This document shows positions 33,949-36,661 of a stretch of 36,661 bases of DNA, piece by piece. Each line of letters opens with the position of its first letter. Positions within the stretch are counted from its first letter, which is position 1. The DNA comes from a virus. The stretch is taken from positions 1 to 36,661 of the IMG/VR virus record IMGVR_UViG_3300021964_000205, one strand, 5' to 3'. Made by a program: the position numbers and the translations under genes. The notes below the pieces were generated by a model, which saw only the letters and a program-made list of their open reading frames with translations, ran no database searches and was not told where the DNA came from.

Positions 33949-35580
33949 TTAGAATATTGTATCACCATAGTAAATAGATTTTCCATTAGCAATGTAATCA
34001 CCAAACCCTAAATTTAAGTTGCTTGGCATACCGGTACAAGAAATAATTCCAGTAGCACCGTTATTATAGCGATATGTGAATGGTGCTAAGCTTAGACTGT
34101 ATATGGAATTAAGAGTTGCTGAATTATCTTTTATAGTAACAGACTCAATAGAAGTATCCTTTACCTCCATTTTTAATCCATAATAATCAGCTGGAGTCCC
34201 ACTTGAGTTAATATTAAAGTTCTGCACTGCAGTAAATTCAATTTCATTTGTACTTCCAAGAGTTGCAGTAATTGCGGCATTAAGCTGTGTTACAACCCCA
34301 TCAATTCCAGCAACATCCTGCATTACATAGTATTCATTATTTCCAGATTTTTCGTTACCTTGTCCACTGTTTGCATTGAATGTACATGTAATCGTAGTTG
34401 AGCCGCCATTAATATCAATATAAACCTCGTAATTAACTCCAGTAATAAACCGGTTGGTAAAATAGGTGGTTGAATAAACCACTGGATTTTTCCCTTGGGT
34501 ACTCACATTGGTCAAAGGGAAGGTTGGACTCCAATAATCACTTTGTGTAGAGTTAAGCTGGGGGTACCTGTTGTTCATTATGGAAGCAACTATGGATTCT
34601 GTGTATCCAGTATTTGTAATAAGGTCCGTAAGGTTACCAGAAGTTCCGTCATCTGCAAAGAAAAGTTTATCTACATTTCTTCCGGTTACTGGATCTACCT
34701 GATCCCAAATGTACCTACCAACTGAAATTGCGGGCACCCCTAGCTTATAAAGGACATCTTCGATTACTAGATATCCATTGACACTGGCAACACCATCAGT
34801 TACAAAACCTGGATTTCCACCAAGACCGGTCATTAATATGTATGCATCCTCCTGGGTAGAATGAAAGCCAGAAACTGCTTGCAGAGAAGCAGCGGAATAA
34901 TCTAACTGGAAGATGTAAGAAGCTGTCGGATAACCAAAAGAATTTGCTCTCTGAGGTGTACCAGTTATTGAGACCTCCTGTGTGTAAACAGAAGCCCCCG
35001 GATTGGCTTTGTTTAGGGTGTTAGATGTTACCTGCCCAGTTTTAGTAACTGTTATCGAGGACGTTTCTGAATCGCTAGCAAATGAACTAGTTGCGGTAAG
35101 CTCAACTGCTACACTTATGCTGGCTCCTGGAAGTGCATTCAAAGCAGCTCCTGGCACCAAAGCCCAATCTTGGTATTCCAGTGTTGGGTTTTGAGCTGTG
35201 GAATATGAGGATCCGCCAACATCCCACTGAAAAGAGGTAGGCGCTTGCGGAGAACCAATAGAGGTATCGGTAAACTGAGTTGTCTGACCCATTAAAATAG
35301 ATGCAGGAACTCTAGTAAAAGATGCTAAAACGGACGATGCTAATACTTCTATGCCATTAGTAGAGGTAAATGAGTTAGTAACATTATTAAAATCAGTTAC
35401 CGTCAGGGTTGCAGTATAGCTTCCAGGATTATTATACCTTACCAACGCGGTAGCACCAGTAGCGCTTGCAATATTTCCACCAGTAAAAGTCCACCTTCTA
35501 GAGTATGGTGGCAAACCTCCAGATGTGGTATCAGTGTATATGACTGACTGTGTCTCGTATATTCTAATATTTGAAGCCAT
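33949..35580 (-). CDS. PKD-domain structural protein
   Basis: A 543-aa protein. Two PKD/Ig-like domains open it: residues 1-80 (PPYSRRWTFTGGNIASATGA then NNPGSYTATLTVTDFNN) and about 85-180 (ASFTRVPASILMGQTTQFTD, FQWDVGG). The WxF/xWD and GxYTATLTVTD patterns are characteristic of PKD folds. The rest is beta-rich with a YIWDQVDPVTGRNVDKLFFADD segment and no recognised enzyme motif. Phage PKD/Ig-like domains are usually displayed on virions and can bind glycans weakly. It starts with AAAGGA before the ATG and follows the partial gene by 11 bp, so it belongs to the same leftward transcript. Confidence 0.78.
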   Translation of the reverse strand: MASNIRIYETQSVIYTDTTSGGLPPYSRRWTFTGGNIASATGATALVRYNNPGSYTATLTVTDFNNVTNSFTSTNGIEVLASSVLASFTRVPASILMGQTTQFTDTSIGSPQAPTSFQWDVGGSSYSTAQNPTLEYQDWALVPGAALNALPGASISVAVELTATSSFASDSETSSITVTKTGQVTSNTLNKANPGASVYTQEVSITGTPQRANSFGYPTASYIFQLDYSAASLQAVSGFHSTQEDAYILMTGLGGNPGFVTDGVASVNGYLVIEDVLYKLGVPAISVGRYIWDQVDPVTGRNVDKLFFADDGTSGNLTDLITNTGYTESIVASIMNNRYPQLNSTQSDYWSPTFPLTNVSTQGKNPVVYSTTYFTNRFITGVNYEVYIDINGGSTTITCTFNANSGQGNEKSGNNEYYVMQDVAGIDGVVTQLNAAITATLGSTNEIEFTAVQNFNINSSGTPADYYGLKMEVKDTSIESVTIKDNSATLNSIYSLSLAPFTYRYNNGATGIISCTGMPSNLNLGFGDYIANGKSIYYGDTIF

Positions 35581-35591
35581 CCTTTATATTT

Positions 35592-36661
35592 TTATGGTCC
35601 TGTTGCTACTATGAAAGATACTATCAGAGGTGGAGGTGCTCCAGGCACAGATGCCGGGGTTGATCCGGTTCCACCAGTAGCAGCAAATGGATAAACAGAT
35701 GCTGAAGCTGGTCCAGCAGTTGTTAATGTAGCAGTTGCGGATTCTGGAATTACTCTATAGTAAAAATTAGTAATGTTGGGATCAGTGGAAGCATTCAGTT
35801 GACTTGCTGCAGATCCAAGGGTTAAACTAGCAGAAGCGCCAGTACCAGAGCTTGCAACGAAAGTTACACCAACTGGGAAAGGTAAAACCTCATTTCCAAC
35901 GCTGGCCTTTACATTATCACCTGGTTTTGAACTATGGATTTCATATCCACCAAGCCACCCATTCTCATATTCAAAATCATCCCAAGAATGTGCATAAGCA
36001 TTATCCCAAGAAGCTGTAGTGAAAGTTTGCCATTTGAGATTCTTTGTACCGAAGTATTTTAAATTCTCAACAGGATTTGTACCTGACGAAGCATCCCAAT
36101 CGACGTACCTAAATCCCCCAGTTACGCCACCTGATAACTGGTTGGGGGCGGAAACTAAATTTAAGGATCCAGTTAGCGAAACGGTTAATGTGTCTCCGTT
36201 TCCTATGTTACCGCTTTCGGTATCAGCTACCACATTAATTGTGACAGGACTTGCCGTAGGTTCAAAAGTCTGTGCAAAATAATCAGGCTGTGTTACAACC
36301 TTATTAATCTCTTCTATAATTGAATTAGCAGTTGCCTGAAGGTTTGATCCTGATGACGTTGCTCCTATCTCCCTGCCATTTATAGCAACACTTATGCTTC
36401 CACCACCGGTAACTTTTTGAGCGGGGTATGAGTCTGTAAGTACATAATATCCTGTTCCACCAGCTATAGATGATGGACCGGATGTAGCACCAACACCCGC
36501 TTGATTACCCAAAATGTATGGAATTTGGAAAGAATACCCAGTTGATCCTGGAGGTATAGTTATTTTCCACGACTTGTTGAGATCATCTATACTGCCAGTA
36601 ATGAAAACATCAGAGCCATCAATAAAGTTGTGCGGCTGGGTTGTAAATACATTAGCAAATC
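35592..36661 (-). CDS. Structural protein, 5' end beyond the window (partial)
   Basis: The frame stays open from the stop at 35592 to the right edge, adding about 49 residues (FANVFTTQPHNFIDGSDVFI and on) before the TTG at 36512 that could be mistaken for a start. At least 356 aa are visible. The sequence is Gly/Ser/Ala/Thr-rich and beta-type, with a VAINGREIGATSSGSNLQAT segment, an aromatic patch (TTASWDNAYAHSWDDFEYEN) and a Pro/Gly-rich C-terminus ending PPPLIVSFIVATGP. No family recognised; context says virion protein of the same block. Confidence 0.72.
   Translation of the reverse strand, partial: FANVFTTQPHNFIDGSDVFITGSIDDLNKSWKITIPPGSTGYSFQIPYILGNQAGVGATSGPSSIAGGTGYYVLTDSYPAQKVTGGGSISVAINGREIGATSSGSNLQATANSIIEEINKVVTQPDYFAQTFEPTASPVTINVVADTESGNIGNGDTLTVSLTGSLNLVSAPNQLSGGVTGGFRYVDWDASSGTNPVENLKYFGTKNLKWQTFTTASWDNAYAHSWDDFEYENGWLGGYEIHSSKPGDNVKASVGNEVLPFPVGVTFVASSGTGASASLTLGSAASQLNASTDPNITNFYYRVIPESATATLTTAGPASASVYPFAATGGTGSTPASVPGAPPPLIVSFIVATGP

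Noticed and set aside
36512-36512. TTG at 36512 as the start of the right-edge gene
   Set aside because: The frame is open for about 49 more codons to the window edge with protein-like sequence, so the gene is partial.

Overview
The window is part of the genome of a tailed double-stranded DNA phage of the T4-like (contractile-tailed myovirus) kind. The evidence is a run of recognisable T4-type replication and recombination genes (UvsW helicase, UvsY mediator, gp61-type primase, gp32 single-strand binding protein, a RuvC-fold nuclease, PhoH ATPase) beside a long block of large tail, baseplate and fibre genes. Almost everything lies on the minus strand; only a two-gene island (glycosyltransferase, phoH) is on the plus strand. 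The host cannot be fixed from the sequence. A TTTG/TAnnTTTG-like promoter before the plus-strand island, PKD and propeller domains in structural proteins, and the style of the membrane protein at 12313-13128 lean towards Bacteroidota, with low to moderate confidence.

Layout from the right, in the direction of minus-strand transcription. Positions 36661-30268 hold three large structural proteins, the first cut by the window edge. Positions 28873-30271 (plus strand) hold a GT-A glycosyltransferase and phoH. Positions 28807-8678 hold fibre, baseplate and tail genes: a short fibre; a probable single baseplate gene split by a -1 frameshift near 27135; proteins of 1182 and 1843 aa; two paralogous collagen-repeat fibres; a coiled-coil plus membrane-protein pair; an 854-aa protein with a 25-aa repeat; a tail-tube-like protein; and two small proteins ending at a Rho-independent terminator. 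Positions 8580-82 hold the replication/recombination module: RuvC-like nuclease, a five-gene carbohydrate cassette, gp32 with its own terminator, primase, a small protein, uvsY and uvsW. At the extreme left is the start of a gene whose N-terminus resembles a T4 capsid-targeting peptide.

The most unusual content is the cassette at 7931-4418. It encodes a sugar-phosphate nucleotidyltransferase, a small cupin, a RuBisCO-like protein (RLP, form IV type by its active-site residues), a glycerophosphodiester phosphodiesterase-fold protein and a glycosyltransferase-like protein. The genes are linked by 26-bp, 1-bp (TAATG) and 4-bp (ATGA) overlaps and a 1-bp gap, start inside the end of the RuvC-like gene and finish just before gp32. 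The arrangement suggests one pathway that makes, activates and transfers an unusual sugar or sugar-acid group, with the RLP doing enolisation-type chemistry. I know of no described phage system of this composition; the substrate is unknown and the pathway is inference.

No tRNA, CRISPR array, insertion sequence, integrase or attachment site was recognised, and no gene-free stretch exceeds about 100 bases.
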